DNA of 64,000 nt from Phycisphaerae bacterium (GTDB lineage: Bacteria; Planctomycetota; Phycisphaerae; Sedimentisphaerales; UBA12454), in assembly GCA_041652575.1 (NCBI GenBank), contig JBAZHC010000001.1, positions 248,001-312,000 on the forward strand, written 5' to 3'. The notes beneath the pieces are model-generated. The model had not been told where the DNA came from and made no database searches. It saw nothing but the letters and a program-made list of their open reading frames with translations. Positions 48,511 to 57,606 of the stretch are shown here, one piece after another (the first letter of the stretch is position 1; each line of letters opens with the position of its first letter). A program made the position numbers and the translations under genes.

Positions 48511-49233
48511 TTACTTTTGTGTCTTCACAAAATCCGCAGGTATATTCATATCGAATACGGAATTTTTGACGGCTGTCGAAGTATCAATTTGAGATAGTTT
48601 TATTGTTATTTTCTCGTCTTCACTGGTTACTGCCGAAAAATCACAGGGGAGAGAATTTACGGGGTTTATCGTTATTTCAATATGTTTATATGTCTTGAAA
48701 AATTTCGAGTTTTCCTTCGGTATCAGGCACAGCACGCTTTGCGAAACAGTTATATTAAACTGCCCGGTCATTTCATCTGGTTTCGCCAGGCCGATAATCG
48801 GAAAATAATCCTGCACCAGCTCGAAAGGTTCGATAGGCTTGTCTTTCGAGAGCTGTTCTGTTATCGCGGACTTGCCCTGGTAATCGATTTTTGTCAGCTT
48901 CATTCCGTCGAAGATGTAATCTTCTCTGTAATTGAGCCGCGGGGACTGGTCCTGTTTTATAGTTAAAAAATTCATCCTCAGCGCGGTGCAGTTAACGTCT
49001 TTAACATAAAAAATATCGCCTGTTCGGATAGTCTGCGTATCGAATAACGGCTGAGCGTGTATGTATTCGACCTGAGCGGTTAATTGCCGGAGTTTGGCGA
49101 CGGCGGAATTCAGTTTTTCTATTGTTTGAATGACTTCTTTTTGCACCGGCAGATTGCTGTCATTAGGTTCGCCGCCAAAGCTGACACTCTGACATACAAG
49201 TAAAACGATAAGTATTACGATTTTATTTTTCAT
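48511..49233 (-). CDS. LolA-like periplasmic lipoprotein-sorting protein
   Basis: 240 aa with a signal peptide (KIVILIVLLVCQSVSFGG). The rest is a large beta structure with TRTGDIFYVKDVNCTALRMN-like strands (as seen: IRTGDIFYVKDVNCTALRMN) and YIFDGMKLTKIDYQGKSAI, similar to LolA/DUF2092 carriers of outer-membrane lipoproteins. Family assignment is by pattern. The upstream HAD gene overlaps its start by 4 bp, so they form a two-gene leftward operon. Confidence 0.6.
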   Translation of the reverse strand: MKNKIVILIVLLVCQSVSFGGEPNDSNLPVQKEVIQTIEKLNSAVAKLRQLTAQVEYIHAQPLFDTQTIRTGDIFYVKDVNCTALRMNFLTIKQDQSPRLNYREDYIFDGMKLTKIDYQGKSAITEQLSKDKPIEPFELVQDYFPIIGLAKPDEMTGQFNITVSQSVLCLIPKENSKFFKTYKHIEITINPVNSLPCDFSAVTSEDEKITIKLSQIDTSTAVKNSVFDMNIPADFVKTQK

Positions 49234-49844
49234 TCTTCTGAGTTCTGTGTTCCGAGTTCTGTATTCTGTTTTATTATATCAATGATTTGGGTCAGTTTGT
49301 CAATCGTATAATCCGCAAAGTCGGTGAACTGCCGGGATTGTTCCGAATTTTTCATCCAGACCGCCGTGGCGCCGGCCGCTTTTGCGCATTGCAGGTCGAA
49401 AAGATAGTCTCCCACGACAAGCGTTTCCTGTGGTCTGACATTGAAATGCCTGCATAGCATTTTTACTCCGAACGGGTCCGGCTTTACAGGGCCGTCGTTC
49501 CTGTCGAAAATAGCGTCGAATTCGATATTGTGTTTTTGGGCCACTGCCGAGGCGTTGCTGCGGGTATTTCGCGTCAATACGCCGATAGGCATTTTCATCT
49601 GCCGGAGTATTCGTAGAGTTTCGGCGGCGCCTTTGTTCAATGTCGAATGTTCGATTGCCGCCTGTTCGTGTTTGTACAGGATTTCTTCCGCTTTTTTTCT
49701 CTCGGCTTCAGACATTTTTTCCATTGCCTCAAGAAGCGGCTCTGAATTGGCGGGAAGACCTATCTCTTTTCTTAGCCTGTCGAAATCCAGATATGGTTCT
49801 GTTATCGTGCCGTCCAAATCGAATATTATTGCTTTGATTTTCAT
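49230..49844 (-). CDS. HAD-superfamily hydrolase
   Basis: 204 aa. Motif I is FDLDGTITEP (about 8-17) with both Asp residues, motif II is GVLTRN, motif III Lys is in GPVKPDPFG and motif IV is VVGDYLFDLQCAKAAG. This is the phosphoglycolate phosphatase-like layout. The C-terminal NTELGTQNSEE is encoded by the dispersed GAACTCGGAACACAGAACTC repeat (49234-49270), which extends the protein and overlaps the next start. Confidence 0.82.
   Translation of the reverse strand: MKIKAIIFDLDGTITEPYLDFDRLRKEIGLPANSEPLLEAMEKMSEAERKKAEEILYKHEQAAIEHSTLNKGAAETLRILRQMKMPIGVLTRNTRSNASAVAQKHNIEFDAIFDRNDGPVKPDPFGVKMLCRHFNVRPQETLVVGDYLFDLQCAKAAGATAVWMKNSEQSRQFTDFADYTIDKLTQIIDIIKQNTELGTQNSEE
49234..49270. repeat. GAACACAGAACTC-type repeat forming the HAD C-terminus
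   Basis: This is the same repeat as 6687-6720, but on the other strand. It supplies the last eleven codons and is therefore an example of repeat DNA converted to coding sequence. Confidence 0.65.
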
Positions 49845-49873
49845 TGCACCAATGACTATTCACTATCAACTAA

Positions 49874-49931
49874 TTTGTTTGGCCCCCGCCGCTTAGGGCG
49901 GGATTTTGTCATTCCCGCAGGGGCGGGAATC
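49874..49931. repeat. Composite palindromic element (intergenic, inverted copy)
   Basis: It reads TTGTTTGG, a CCCCCGCC palindrome, then TTGTC and ATTCCC-N8-GGGAAT (49911-49930). On the complement this is the same order as 35497-35552 in mnmE. It has no coding function here. Confidence 0.8.
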
Positions 49932-50095
49932 TATACTATAAATTATCATATTTCCCCTTGCTTGTCAGCAGAAAACGGCTATAATAGAAGCAGTTATCAA
50001 TGGAGAAGGAAGAAAATGAGAGGTTGTTTGAGGATTTCCCGTCTATTTACAATTCAGCGGTATTTCTACGCATATTATTTGGGAAGGAAGAGGAA

Positions 50096-50872
50096 ATGAA
50101 AAATGTAAGACTGACAATTTGTTTAACGGCGGCGGTTCTGTTTATGGCAGCCGGTCAGGGGTTTGGCATAGCGTTCAATGATGGAGGAACGTACAATATC
50201 AATTATACAATTAATGATGGTGTCTACGTGGATGAAGCAGATGAAGCATCGGGAATGCAAACTACACTTAATTTGCTTGAAGGTGGGTCGATAAATTCGG
50301 TTTTGGTTGCCTTCCACAACAGCCAGGTAACGATAACCGGTGGGACGGTAGGCAGTGTGGTGCAAACCTACGACAGTAGCCAAGTCAAGATGTTCGGAGG
50401 GACGGTTAATGCTTTGTATGCTTGCGGCAACAGTCAGATAACAATGTCCGGCGGGACGGTGGGTGATGCTTTGTATGCCACCAACAACGGCCAGTTAACG
50501 ATAACCGATGGGACGTTAGGCTTTGGTTTGTCCGCCAGCGGGGACAGCCGGGTAACGATGTCCGGCGGGACTATAGCAAGAGGGAGTTTGTATTTTGGGA
50601 TGCAGTTGCAGGAGCAAATGATTCTGGCAATCAGTGGTTTTGATTTTGCTATTGACGGAATACATGTTGGTTTTGGCGAAATTACAAGCCAGCTTGGTGG
50701 TATCTGGTATAACGATCCTGTAAGAAGACTTACTGGCACACTTGCAAACGGCGATAAATTCGACAACCAGTTTCTAATTGGCAATACGGCCAAAATTGTT
50801 CTTGTCCCCGAACCCGCCACGCTTTTACTTCTCGGCTTGGGTGGATTGGTTTTGAGAAGAAAAAATCATTAA
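50096..50872 (+). CDS. PEP-CTERM-anchored exported protein with repetitive beta domain
   Basis: 258 aa from the ATG at 50096 (GAAGAGGA upstream; the frame is open to 50000). The signal peptide is LTICLTAAVLFMAAGQGFGI. The middle consists of five or so 20-residue repeats of the type SQVTITGGTVGSVVQTYDSS and SQITMSGGTVGDALYATNN, a beta-solenoid pattern. The C-terminus is VPEPATLLLLGLGGLVLRRK, an exosortase sorting signal. It is the second such protein in the window. The role is not known; surface or matrix structure is likely. Confidence 0.82.
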   Translation: MKNVRLTICLTAAVLFMAAGQGFGIAFNDGGTYNINYTINDGVYVDEADEASGMQTTLNLLEGGSINSVLVAFHNSQVTITGGTVGSVVQTYDSSQVKMFGGTVNALYACGNSQITMSGGTVGDALYATNNGQLTITDGTLGFGLSASGDSRVTMSGGTIARGSLYFGMQLQEQMILAISGFDFAIDGIHVGFGEITSQLGGIWYNDPVRRLTGTLANGDKFDNQFLIGNTAKIVLVPEPATLLLLGLGGLVLRRKNH

Positions 50873-50974
50873 CACTTTTTTGGTCGGATGGTTTTAATTC
50901 AAGGAAGATTTTGATATCATCGTGGAATTGGAAGGCCTGTGTTTCCCGTTTTATACAGACTGGATAACATTGTT

Positions 50975-51445
50975 ATGAATAGTAAAATAATAAAAAACCT
51001 ATCATTATTGTTAAAACTTACCGGTATAATAACGATTGGTATAGGACTTATCCTTGGATTTACAGATTTGAAAGGATATTTGAAAAATAAACACCGTATA
51101 GAAATTATAAATTGGGTACTCAACTCAAATACCGGAATGTCTCTTGAACAACCAGCAGCAAAAGAATTTATGAAGAAATTTCCACCACCATCAGGTGAAA
51201 AAGAAAAAAATCTCACTCACCTAACTAAAAGCGTGATGAAATATGAAATTGGTGGTATCTCATCCGCGTCAGTCAATTATATGAGAAAAGATACATATAG
51301 AACTAGCCATGTGGCAACACTGGAAGAAATTCGTAATTGGGCAAATGAAACCCCTTATCCATGGATTTCTTGGTGGATAACATTAGTTGGTTTTGTAGCA
51401 TTAATAGGCGATTTTATCATTGAAAAGAAAATAAAAATTTCATAA
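50975..51445 (+). CDS. Hypothetical membrane protein
   Basis: 156 aa from the ATG at 50975; a GTG at 50939 is also in frame. It has two membrane helices (LLLKLTGIITIGIGLILGFT; WISWWITLVGFVALIGDFII) and a 90-residue loop between them. No family is recognised. AT-rich. Confidence 0.45.
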   Translation: MNSKIIKNLSLLLKLTGIITIGIGLILGFTDLKGYLKNKHRIEIINWVLNSNTGMSLEQPAAKEFMKKFPPPSGEKEKNLTHLTKSVMKYEIGGISSASVNYMRKDTYRTSHVATLEEIRNWANETPYPWISWWITLVGFVALIGDFIIEKKIKIS

Positions 51446-51521
51446 CAAGGCGATCAAGCAGAATGCCCGCTTCTCGGATTTGCCCTTTGGCGAACGCCAC
51501 AACTCAAAACTAAAATTTTTT

Positions 51522-51538
51522 CTTTGTGCCTTTGTGGC
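51522..51538. repeat. CTTTGTGCCTTTGTGGC repeat
   Basis: Two units of the NCACNAAG family in inverse orientation, at the 3' end of the LysR-type gene. Confidence 0.65.
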
Positions 51539-52425
51539 TATTTAATAGTTTTGCCATAGAGCAGTTCGATAAACGCCTTTAAGTTATCGTTCATTGCCCG
51601 GTTCTTTCTTATTATTATGCCGGTCGGCCTTTTAAATTTTTCATTTGAAAATGGAATTGCCTTTAAAGTCCCATTTGTCAGCTCATTTTTTATTGTCGTC
51701 TCCGGCATTATGCTCACGCCGGCGTTTATTTCCACTACCCGTTTTATTGTTTCGACGTTGTCGAACTCCATCACGGGTTTTACGGCTACATTATAACGCA
51801 GCAGGAGCTGGTCTATCCAGTTTCTTGTCGGCAGATTCCTTGCAAACGCGATAAACGGCTGGTATTGCATCATATAGATATCGATATTTGTTTTTTTCGC
51901 GAAAGTATGCTGCGGACTGCAAACCAGTACGAGCGGCTCGGAAACAAAATCAAAAAGCTGAATATCGGGATTGTTTCTCGGCACCGCAACGAGCCCGACG
52001 TCGATTTTGCCGAGCAGCAGCCGGTTATAAATTTCAGCGGCACTGAGGTATTCGATGTCGAGATGAACCTGCGGATATAATGTCATAAACTTTTTTATAT
52101 AACTCTGAAGGCTGTGCATTCCTATACTGTAAATGGCGGCCACGCTTATTTTGCTCTTGGTCGAATTTTTCAGGTAGTTAAGGCTGCTCTGGAAATTTTC
52201 ATATCTGCTTAATATGTCTTTGCACGTGTTATAAAACAGTTCTCCCGTCGCGGTCAGGCCGAATGATTTTTTATTACGGTCGATTAAAGGCGTGGTAAAT
52301 GATTTTTCAAGCTGGGCAAGCTGCTGCGAGACGGCAGACTGACTTATCATATTTTTCTCGGCAGTGCGGGAAAAACTTTTCAGTTCCGCTAAATCGCAAA
52401 AAATCTGTAACGACTCAATCTGCAT
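51538..52425 (-). CDS. LysR-type transcriptional regulator
   Basis: 295 aa from the ATG at 52425; the frame is open a further six codons into a repeat. The HTH is MQIESLQIFCDLAELKSFSR, TAEKNMISQSAVSQQLAQLE, a standard LysR N-terminus. The effector domain follows from about residue 90 (KISVAAIYSIGMHSLQSYIK; DVGLVAVPRNNPDIQLFDF). Its target is not known; CysB/CbbR-type architecture is general. It shares an intergenic inverted repeat with the PPDK-N gene downstream on the same strand. Confidence 0.9.
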   Translation of the reverse strand: MQIESLQIFCDLAELKSFSRTAEKNMISQSAVSQQLAQLEKSFTTPLIDRNKKSFGLTATGELFYNTCKDILSRYENFQSSLNYLKNSTKSKISVAAIYSIGMHSLQSYIKKFMTLYPQVHLDIEYLSAAEIYNRLLLGKIDVGLVAVPRNNPDIQLFDFVSEPLVLVCSPQHTFAKKTNIDIYMMQYQPFIAFARNLPTRNWIDQLLLRYNVAVKPVMEFDNVETIKRVVEINAGVSIMPETTIKNELTNGTLKAIPFSNEKFKRPTGIIIRKNRAMNDNLKAFIELLYGKTIK

Positions 52426-52435
52426 ATTTCTTTGA

Positions 52436-52504
52436 GCCACCAAGGCACTAAGACACTAAATTATTTATATATATTTTTTCTTCGTGTCTTCGTGTCTTAG
52501 TGGC
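52436..52504. repeat. Inverted pair of NCACNAAG repeats between lysR and the PPDK-N gene
   Basis: The left arm is 52436-52459 and the right arm 52480-52504. The arms match in about 20 of 25 positions, with an AT-rich loop. The right arm overlaps the stop codon of the gene at 52504. Confidence 0.75.
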
Positions 52505-55119
52505 TACCCTTTGCAATAACAAACGAATTTCTGTTCTATAGCATTGGCGTAAAGATTTAATGTTCTGCCCGGACAGGTGATTTGCGGGTCTATTACCTTT
52601 AAAACATTTACCCAGTTCTGCGCATCCGGAAGTATTTCAGCCAGCATATTAGGTGCGTTTTCAAAGAAATTCGTCCTGAGGATATTGCCCTGTCGATAAG
52701 GCAGCAGGCCCAGATAAAGCGTATCGCTCTCGATAAGGTCGTTGAAAAAATGTGTGCCAAGCGAAACATCGGTTGACATTTCCTTGTTCAGAATTGCTAT
52801 TTCCACGAGTACTCTGATGGTGTTTATTTCCGGATAAGACACCGGCACTCCGAGCGAAGGCGTGCTTGTGCCCCATCTGCCGGGTCCGAGCAGCATTATT
52901 GTTTTGTCTTTTTCAGAATCGATATGGCTCAGTTTGCCGATGAGTCTGGCCAGTTCGTAGCGGTCCGAAATTTTCAGTTTGGTATATTGTTCCGGCGAGA
53001 TATAGATTATACGGTCTATCGTAATCTGTCTGCCCTGACCTATGACAGGCCCTGCCGCGTCGATAATTAAATCCTTCGAATCTTTCTCCATGTGCGGGTC
53101 TATTATTGTTCCGCCTTCTTTTTGTTCCAGCGGTCTGCACTGCAGAAGGTTTATTTTATACTCCGTTTCGCTCTGGAAGTTTACCGTAAATTCCACATCC
53201 ACCGGCGAGGCGTATGTATTCTCGATGATATTCAGCATTTCTCTCATATTTTTCGCGAAATCTGTTTTTGTCAGGAGTTTTTCGAATGTTATCGACCTGC
53301 TGAATATTTCCTTTCGCCCCAGCTGCGCGGCACGTTTTTCCATTTCTATGTCGCGCGACGCGAAGAGTTCCAGCCGCAAATTATCGTCTTCTGTCGAGGC
53401 GGAAACTATTTCAGCGAACGGCCTTGAAACAAATTCTCTCGCCTCGAGGTCTATGCAGTCGACTTTCTGCTGGGAATATTTTCTCGCGGTTTCGCTTGTT
53501 TCAGGTCTTTTTGCCGGTGCGTTCAGCGCGACGATTCTCGCGTAATCGTCGTCATTCCTGTCGACGGCTCTTGTGCCGAGTCCGAAGACCAGGCGAATCA
53601 TTCCCGCTCGGGGGTCTATGTCTTCGTTCCAGACATAGGGATTGAACGAAAGGGCGACGCCTGCCGCCTGCGGGAAAAAGTATCTGCCGTGCGGTGCGCC
53701 GGAAACTCTTTGAATCAAAAGGCCCATCGGCTCGTCTTTTTCCAAAAGTCCCCATTTCGCCCTGTACATCAAAGCGTCTTCGCTCATACTGCTTGCGTAT
53801 ATTTTTCTTACCGCGTCGGTAAATTCCGCCAGCCTCTGCTGTCTTGTTCCCTGGTTTGTACAGAAGAAACTTTCGTACTTGCCGGCAAAAGCGTTGCCGT
53901 AGTTATCTTCGAGAATCGAGCTTGAGCGGACGATAATCGGACTTTGTCCGAAGTAATCGAGCACATCGGCGAATTGTTTTATGATATATTCCGGGAAATC
54001 TCCCTGAAGTATTCGCTGCCTGCCTTCCGCTGCGCCGTCGAGAAAATTCCTGCTGGCTCGCTGCTTCTGTCTTATCCACCAGATTTTATTTCTTACGAGA
54101 TACGTGTAAAATACGTCCGAGCCGATGAAAAACGAATCGTGCGGCTCGAGGAGCTGTTTGAATTTATCGTCCATTTTTTCGAGTATCGCCCGTGCCAGCA
54201 GCATACCGACGCTTTTTCCGCCTATCAGGCCCGTGCCTATCATTCTTTTTCTTATTCGTATGATGTCGGCCAGGTTCAGGTATTTGCGAACCATTTTAAG
54301 GATTCTTTCGTCGCGTGACACGGCCATTCTGACAATCTGCTCGAAACGCTTGTTGATATCATCGTCGGTGCACCGCTTGTTTTCGTAGTCTTTTAAAAGC
54401 AGCTCCGCATCGTGAAACGTCTTTGCCCAGAATCCGAGTCTCTCGTTTGCGATATCAAGTTCGACACCGCTTACGTTTGCCAGGATTTCGGTTATACGGC
54501 CGCTATCTCGCACCGGCAGAAAATCATCGCCTTTCCATAGGTGTATCATATTCATTGTGGTCGAATATCTGCCGTCAACCTTTAACGGGTGAACGTACAT
54601 ATCGCCTTTGTATTTGTAAACGTTGGAAATAACCTGTGCCGTATCGAGTATGGGCCTTGTGGCGTGATACGAATGATAATTACGCAGAAGGGCGAATGTG
54701 GTTACAGTCTGGGCATAGTACAAATACGGACAGACCTGCATAAAGAAATTGCCGAGCATCCGGTCATTGCACCAGGCCGGCGCAAGTTCGCTGAGGCAGT
54801 CGAACAGATAATAATGTCCCTTGCCGAACTGATTTATTACGTTGTGTACTTTCGTGGTGAATGTTTCGAATCCCTGTTCGGGGTCAAGCTCGATTACGTT
54901 TGCGCCATCCTGAGCGGTAACGAACGGTTTGTGTTTGGCGAATCGGAAATATACAAGTTCCCATCCGCTGCCGAGAGCGTTTTTGCAATATGCTTCGACA
55001 AAAGGCATAAAATCATCGAGGCTGTCCACCAGCCAGACGATATTGTCGCCCGGCAAAACCTGTTTGATTATCTTATCGAACCCCGGCAAACCTGTGCTCA
55101 ATCTTTCATTTGGCTTCAT
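52504..55119 (-). CDS. PPDK_N (pyruvate/PEP synthase N-terminal) protein with KaiC-like N-terminal domain
   Basis: 871 aa. Residues about 1-230 look like a RecA/KaiC fold: RLSTGLPGFDKIIKQVLPGD resembles the KaiC start, but the P-loop that should follow is replaced by WLVDSLDDFMPFVEAYC, so ATP binding there is not expected. Residues about 290-680 form the ATP-grasp PPDK_N domain: GTGLIGGKSVGMLLARAILE, SPIIVRSSSILEDNYGNAFA, GKYESFFCTNQG and VDVEFTVNFQSETEYKINLL then QCRPLE. The phosphohistidine swivel and PEP-binding domains of PEP synthase are absent, so it cannot be a full PEP synthase. It may phosphorylate another protein or small molecule. The N-terminal fusion is of special interest. Confidence 0.75.
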   Translation of the reverse strand: MKPNERLSTGLPGFDKIIKQVLPGDNIVWLVDSLDDFMPFVEAYCKNALGSGWELVYFRFAKHKPFVTAQDGANVIELDPEQGFETFTTKVHNVINQFGKGHYYLFDCLSELAPAWCNDRMLGNFFMQVCPYLYYAQTVTTFALLRNYHSYHATRPILDTAQVISNVYKYKGDMYVHPLKVDGRYSTTMNMIHLWKGDDFLPVRDSGRITEILANVSGVELDIANERLGFWAKTFHDAELLLKDYENKRCTDDDINKRFEQIVRMAVSRDERILKMVRKYLNLADIIRIRKRMIGTGLIGGKSVGMLLARAILEKMDDKFKQLLEPHDSFFIGSDVFYTYLVRNKIWWIRQKQRASRNFLDGAAEGRQRILQGDFPEYIIKQFADVLDYFGQSPIIVRSSSILEDNYGNAFAGKYESFFCTNQGTRQQRLAEFTDAVRKIYASSMSEDALMYRAKWGLLEKDEPMGLLIQRVSGAPHGRYFFPQAAGVALSFNPYVWNEDIDPRAGMIRLVFGLGTRAVDRNDDDYARIVALNAPAKRPETSETARKYSQQKVDCIDLEAREFVSRPFAEIVSASTEDDNLRLELFASRDIEMEKRAAQLGRKEIFSRSITFEKLLTKTDFAKNMREMLNIIENTYASPVDVEFTVNFQSETEYKINLLQCRPLEQKEGGTIIDPHMEKDSKDLIIDAAGPVIGQGRQITIDRIIYISPEQYTKLKISDRYELARLIGKLSHIDSEKDKTIMLLGPGRWGTSTPSLGVPVSYPEINTIRVLVEIAILNKEMSTDVSLGTHFFNDLIESDTLYLGLLPYRQGNILRTNFFENAPNMLAEILPDAQNWVNVLKVIDPQITCPGRTLNLYANAIEQKFVCYCKG

Positions 55120-55337
55120 TTTTCCCTCTAAATATGGGTCATTAACTTGGTTTTTTGTGCCTATTATAAGTTTTACTTATACAAGATATTACCATTTAAA
55201 ATTGGATTTATGCGTTTTTTTGGCTTATTATCAGTAAAAACCAGCTTGTTTTATTAATTCCCATTGATAAACATTATTAACAAATTTTATAGTAATAGCA
55301 ACAAAAAAAACCCTTAATTTTTTATGGAGGTGCACAA

Positions 55338-56681
55338 ATGTCTTCGAAAAAAGTAGTTGAAAGTGTTTATGAGCTCGTGCTCAAGCGTAATCCGGGTGAA
55401 AACGAGTTTCACCAGGCAGTTAAAGAAGTTCTCGATAGTCTGGTTGTGGTTCTCGATGAGAATCCCCAGTATATCGAAGCACGTATCCTTGAAAGACTTA
55501 CTGAGCCTGAAAGAGTTGTAATGTTTAGAGTTCCCTGGATTGACGACAATGGCAAGGTTCAGGTCAACAGAGGTTTCCGCGTTCAGTTCAGCAGCGCTAT
55601 CGGCCCATACAAGGGCGGCATTCGTTTCCATCCGAGCGTATATCTGGGCATTATCAAGTTCCTCGGTTTTGAGCAGATATTGAAAAATTCTCTCACCGGC
55701 CTGATGATGGGCGGAGGCAAGGGCGGCAGCGATTTCGACCCCAAAGGCAAGAGTGACAATGAAGTTATGCGTTTCTGCCAAAGCTTTATGACCGAGCTTT
55801 GCAAACATATCGGTGCCGATACAGACGTACCGGCAGGCGATATCGGCGTTGGCGGCCGTGAAGTTGGCTTTATGTTCGGCCAGTACAAGAGAATCCGCAA
55901 TGAATTCGTCGGCGTTCTCACCGGCAAGGGACTCAATTGGGGCGGCAGTCTGGTTCGCACTGAAGCGACAGGCTACGGCCTTGTTTATATCGTAGATGAA
56001 CTGTTAAAAGAGCAGGGCGGCAATTTCGAGGGCAAGACCGTTACAGTCAGCGGTTCAGGCAACGTAGCTATCTACGCTACCGAAAAAGTCCAGCAGCTCG
56101 GCGGTAAAGTCGTCGCGATGAGCGATTCCAACGGTTATATCTACGACCCGCAGGGCATTAAGCTCGATACTGTAAAACAGATTAAAGAAGTCGAAAGAAA
56201 GAGAATCAAGGAATATTGTGCAATTCACAAGAGCGCAAAATATACCGAAGGCTGCAACGGCATTTGGACTGTAAAATGCGATATAGCTCTGCCATGTGCA
56301 ACTCAGAACGAACTTGACGTGACAGGAGCAAAGGCACTGATAAAGAACGGCTGCAAAGTCGTAGCAGAAGGCGCAAATATGCCGACTACTCCGGATGCGG
56401 CTGATTTGCTGATTGAAAACAAAGTCGCCTTCCTGCCCGGCAAAGCCGCAAACGCAGGCGGTGTCGCTGTATCAGGTCTTGAAATGGCTCAGAACAGCCA
56501 GCGTTATGCATGGACATTCGAGCGTGCAGATGCTGAATTGAAGAACATCATGGTCAACATCTACAGGAATATCAGTGCTGCCGCTGAAAAGTACGGCGCA
56601 AAGGGCAATTACATCGTTGGCGCAAACATCGCCGGCTTCGTTAAAGTCGCCGATTCAATGCTCGCACAGGGCGTTGTATAA
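55338..56681 (+). CDS. gdhA: NADP-type glutamate dehydrogenase
   Basis: 447 aa, class I hexameric size. The substrate site shows GPYKGGIRFHPSVYLGIIKF and LTGLMMGGGKGGSDFDPKG with the catalytic Lys; PAGDIGVGGREVGFMFGQYK carries the conserved Asp. The NAD(P) fold has VSGSGNVAIYATEKVQQLGG. It makes glutamate from 2-oxoglutarate and ammonia. A strong Shine-Dalgarno (GGAGGTG, 55325-55331) precedes it and a terminator follows, consistent with high expression. Confidence 0.95.
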   Translation: MSSKKVVESVYELVLKRNPGENEFHQAVKEVLDSLVVVLDENPQYIEARILERLTEPERVVMFRVPWIDDNGKVQVNRGFRVQFSSAIGPYKGGIRFHPSVYLGIIKFLGFEQILKNSLTGLMMGGGKGGSDFDPKGKSDNEVMRFCQSFMTELCKHIGADTDVPAGDIGVGGREVGFMFGQYKRIRNEFVGVLTGKGLNWGGSLVRTEATGYGLVYIVDELLKEQGGNFEGKTVTVSGSGNVAIYATEKVQQLGGKVVAMSDSNGYIYDPQGIKLDTVKQIKEVERKRIKEYCAIHKSAKYTEGCNGIWTVKCDIALPCATQNELDVTGAKALIKNGCKVVAEGANMPTTPDAADLLIENKVAFLPGKAANAGGVAVSGLEMAQNSQRYAWTFERADAELKNIMVNIYRNISAAAEKYGAKGNYIVGANIAGFVKVADSMLAQGVV

Positions 56682-56716
56682 CAAAAATTAAAAATAAAAT
56701 ATAAAAAATTAAATAT

Positions 56717-56746
56717 TTAGCCCCCGGTTTTACCGGGGGTTTTTTT
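56717..56746 (+). terminator. Rho-independent terminator after gdhA
   Basis: CCCCCGG-TTTTA-CCGGGGG followed by TTTTTTTA. The TTAG before the stem resembles the inverted GC-palindrome family, so it may have been recruited from it. Confidence 0.9.
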
Positions 56747-56783
56747 ATTGTCGTATTGTGCGTTGTTTATTACAATTCTACGT

Positions 56784-57527
56784 ATGAAGGAAGATAAGAA
56801 TCTAAGGAAGGTTTTTGACCAGCATGTCAAACTGGAGGAGTATTTTACAGGCTTTTCTGTGAAATCAGATAAGCCTGTTGCATCTGCTCAACCGCAAAAT
56901 AACGACAATATCAATGAGCTTAAAGAAATTGCCAAAGAAGTCGCAGCCTGTCGCAAATGCGTACTCGGCACAACCCGCAAAAATTCAGTGCCCGGCGAAG
57001 GAAATCCCAATGCCCAATTAGTTTTTGTCGGCGAAGGCCCCGGCGCCGATGAAGACGCCCAGGGCCGTCCGTTTGTCGGCAGGTCTGGCCAGCTTCTGGA
57101 TAAAATCATTATCGGGATGGGCTTAAAGAGAAGCGATGTTTATATTTGCAATATCGTAAAATGCAGACCGCCGGAGAACCGCGAACCCCGGCCGGAGGAA
57201 ATCATAAGCTGCCTGCCGTTTCTGAAAAAACAGCTCGGGTTAATCAGACCCCAAGTTATCGTTGCGCTCGGAGCGCCATCTACGAAGACGCTTTTGAATA
57301 CGAACAAGCCGATAGGCCAGATGCGCGGCAAATTCCATGATTATTATTTCGACGATTTTTCTGAGCCGATAAAACTTATGCCGACGTTCCACCCGGCATA
57401 TCTACTTAGAAATTATTCCGACGATAACCGCAGAAAAGTCTGGGAAGATATGAAAACCGTCCTTGCCGAACTTGGAATGCCTGTCGGGGCGAAGCGCAGC
57501 GAAGACCGACCGGTACCGAAAAAATAG
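56784..57527 (+). CDS. udg: Family 4 uracil-DNA glycosylase
   Basis: 247 aa from the ATG at 56784; the frame extends 12 codons upstream into the terminator region. The core is VFVGEGPGADEDAQGRPFVG, RSGQLLDKII, the motif CNIVKCRPPENREPRPEEI and PTFHPAYLLRN near residue 210. The 4Fe-4S cysteines are visible (CRKC near the start of the domain, CNIVKC and a C in EEIISC). It removes uracil from DNA. The C-terminal tail GMPVGAKRSEDRPVPKK looks repeat-derived. Confidence 0.92.
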   Translation: MKEDKNLRKVFDQHVKLEEYFTGFSVKSDKPVASAQPQNNDNINELKEIAKEVAACRKCVLGTTRKNSVPGEGNPNAQLVFVGEGPGADEDAQGRPFVGRSGQLLDKIIIGMGLKRSDVYICNIVKCRPPENREPRPEEIISCLPFLKKQLGLIRPQVIVALGAPSTKTLLNTNKPIGQMRGKFHDYYFDDFSEPIKLMPTFHPAYLLRNYSDDNRRKVWEDMKTVLAELGMPVGAKRSEDRPVPKK

Positions 57528-57558
57528 AGGTTGAACCAAGAATTTACACTAAATTATT

Positions 57559-57590
57559 AATCGCTGATTACACAGATTTAATGGATTTAT
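57559..57590. repeat. ATTACACAGATTTAATGGAT-type repeat
   Basis: Imperfect unit of the dispersed CTGATTACACAG family, which also appears as GCGTAATCAGTGATT at 58672. Non-coding here. Confidence 0.5.
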
Positions 57591-57606
57591 CAAAATAAAA
57601 AATAAA

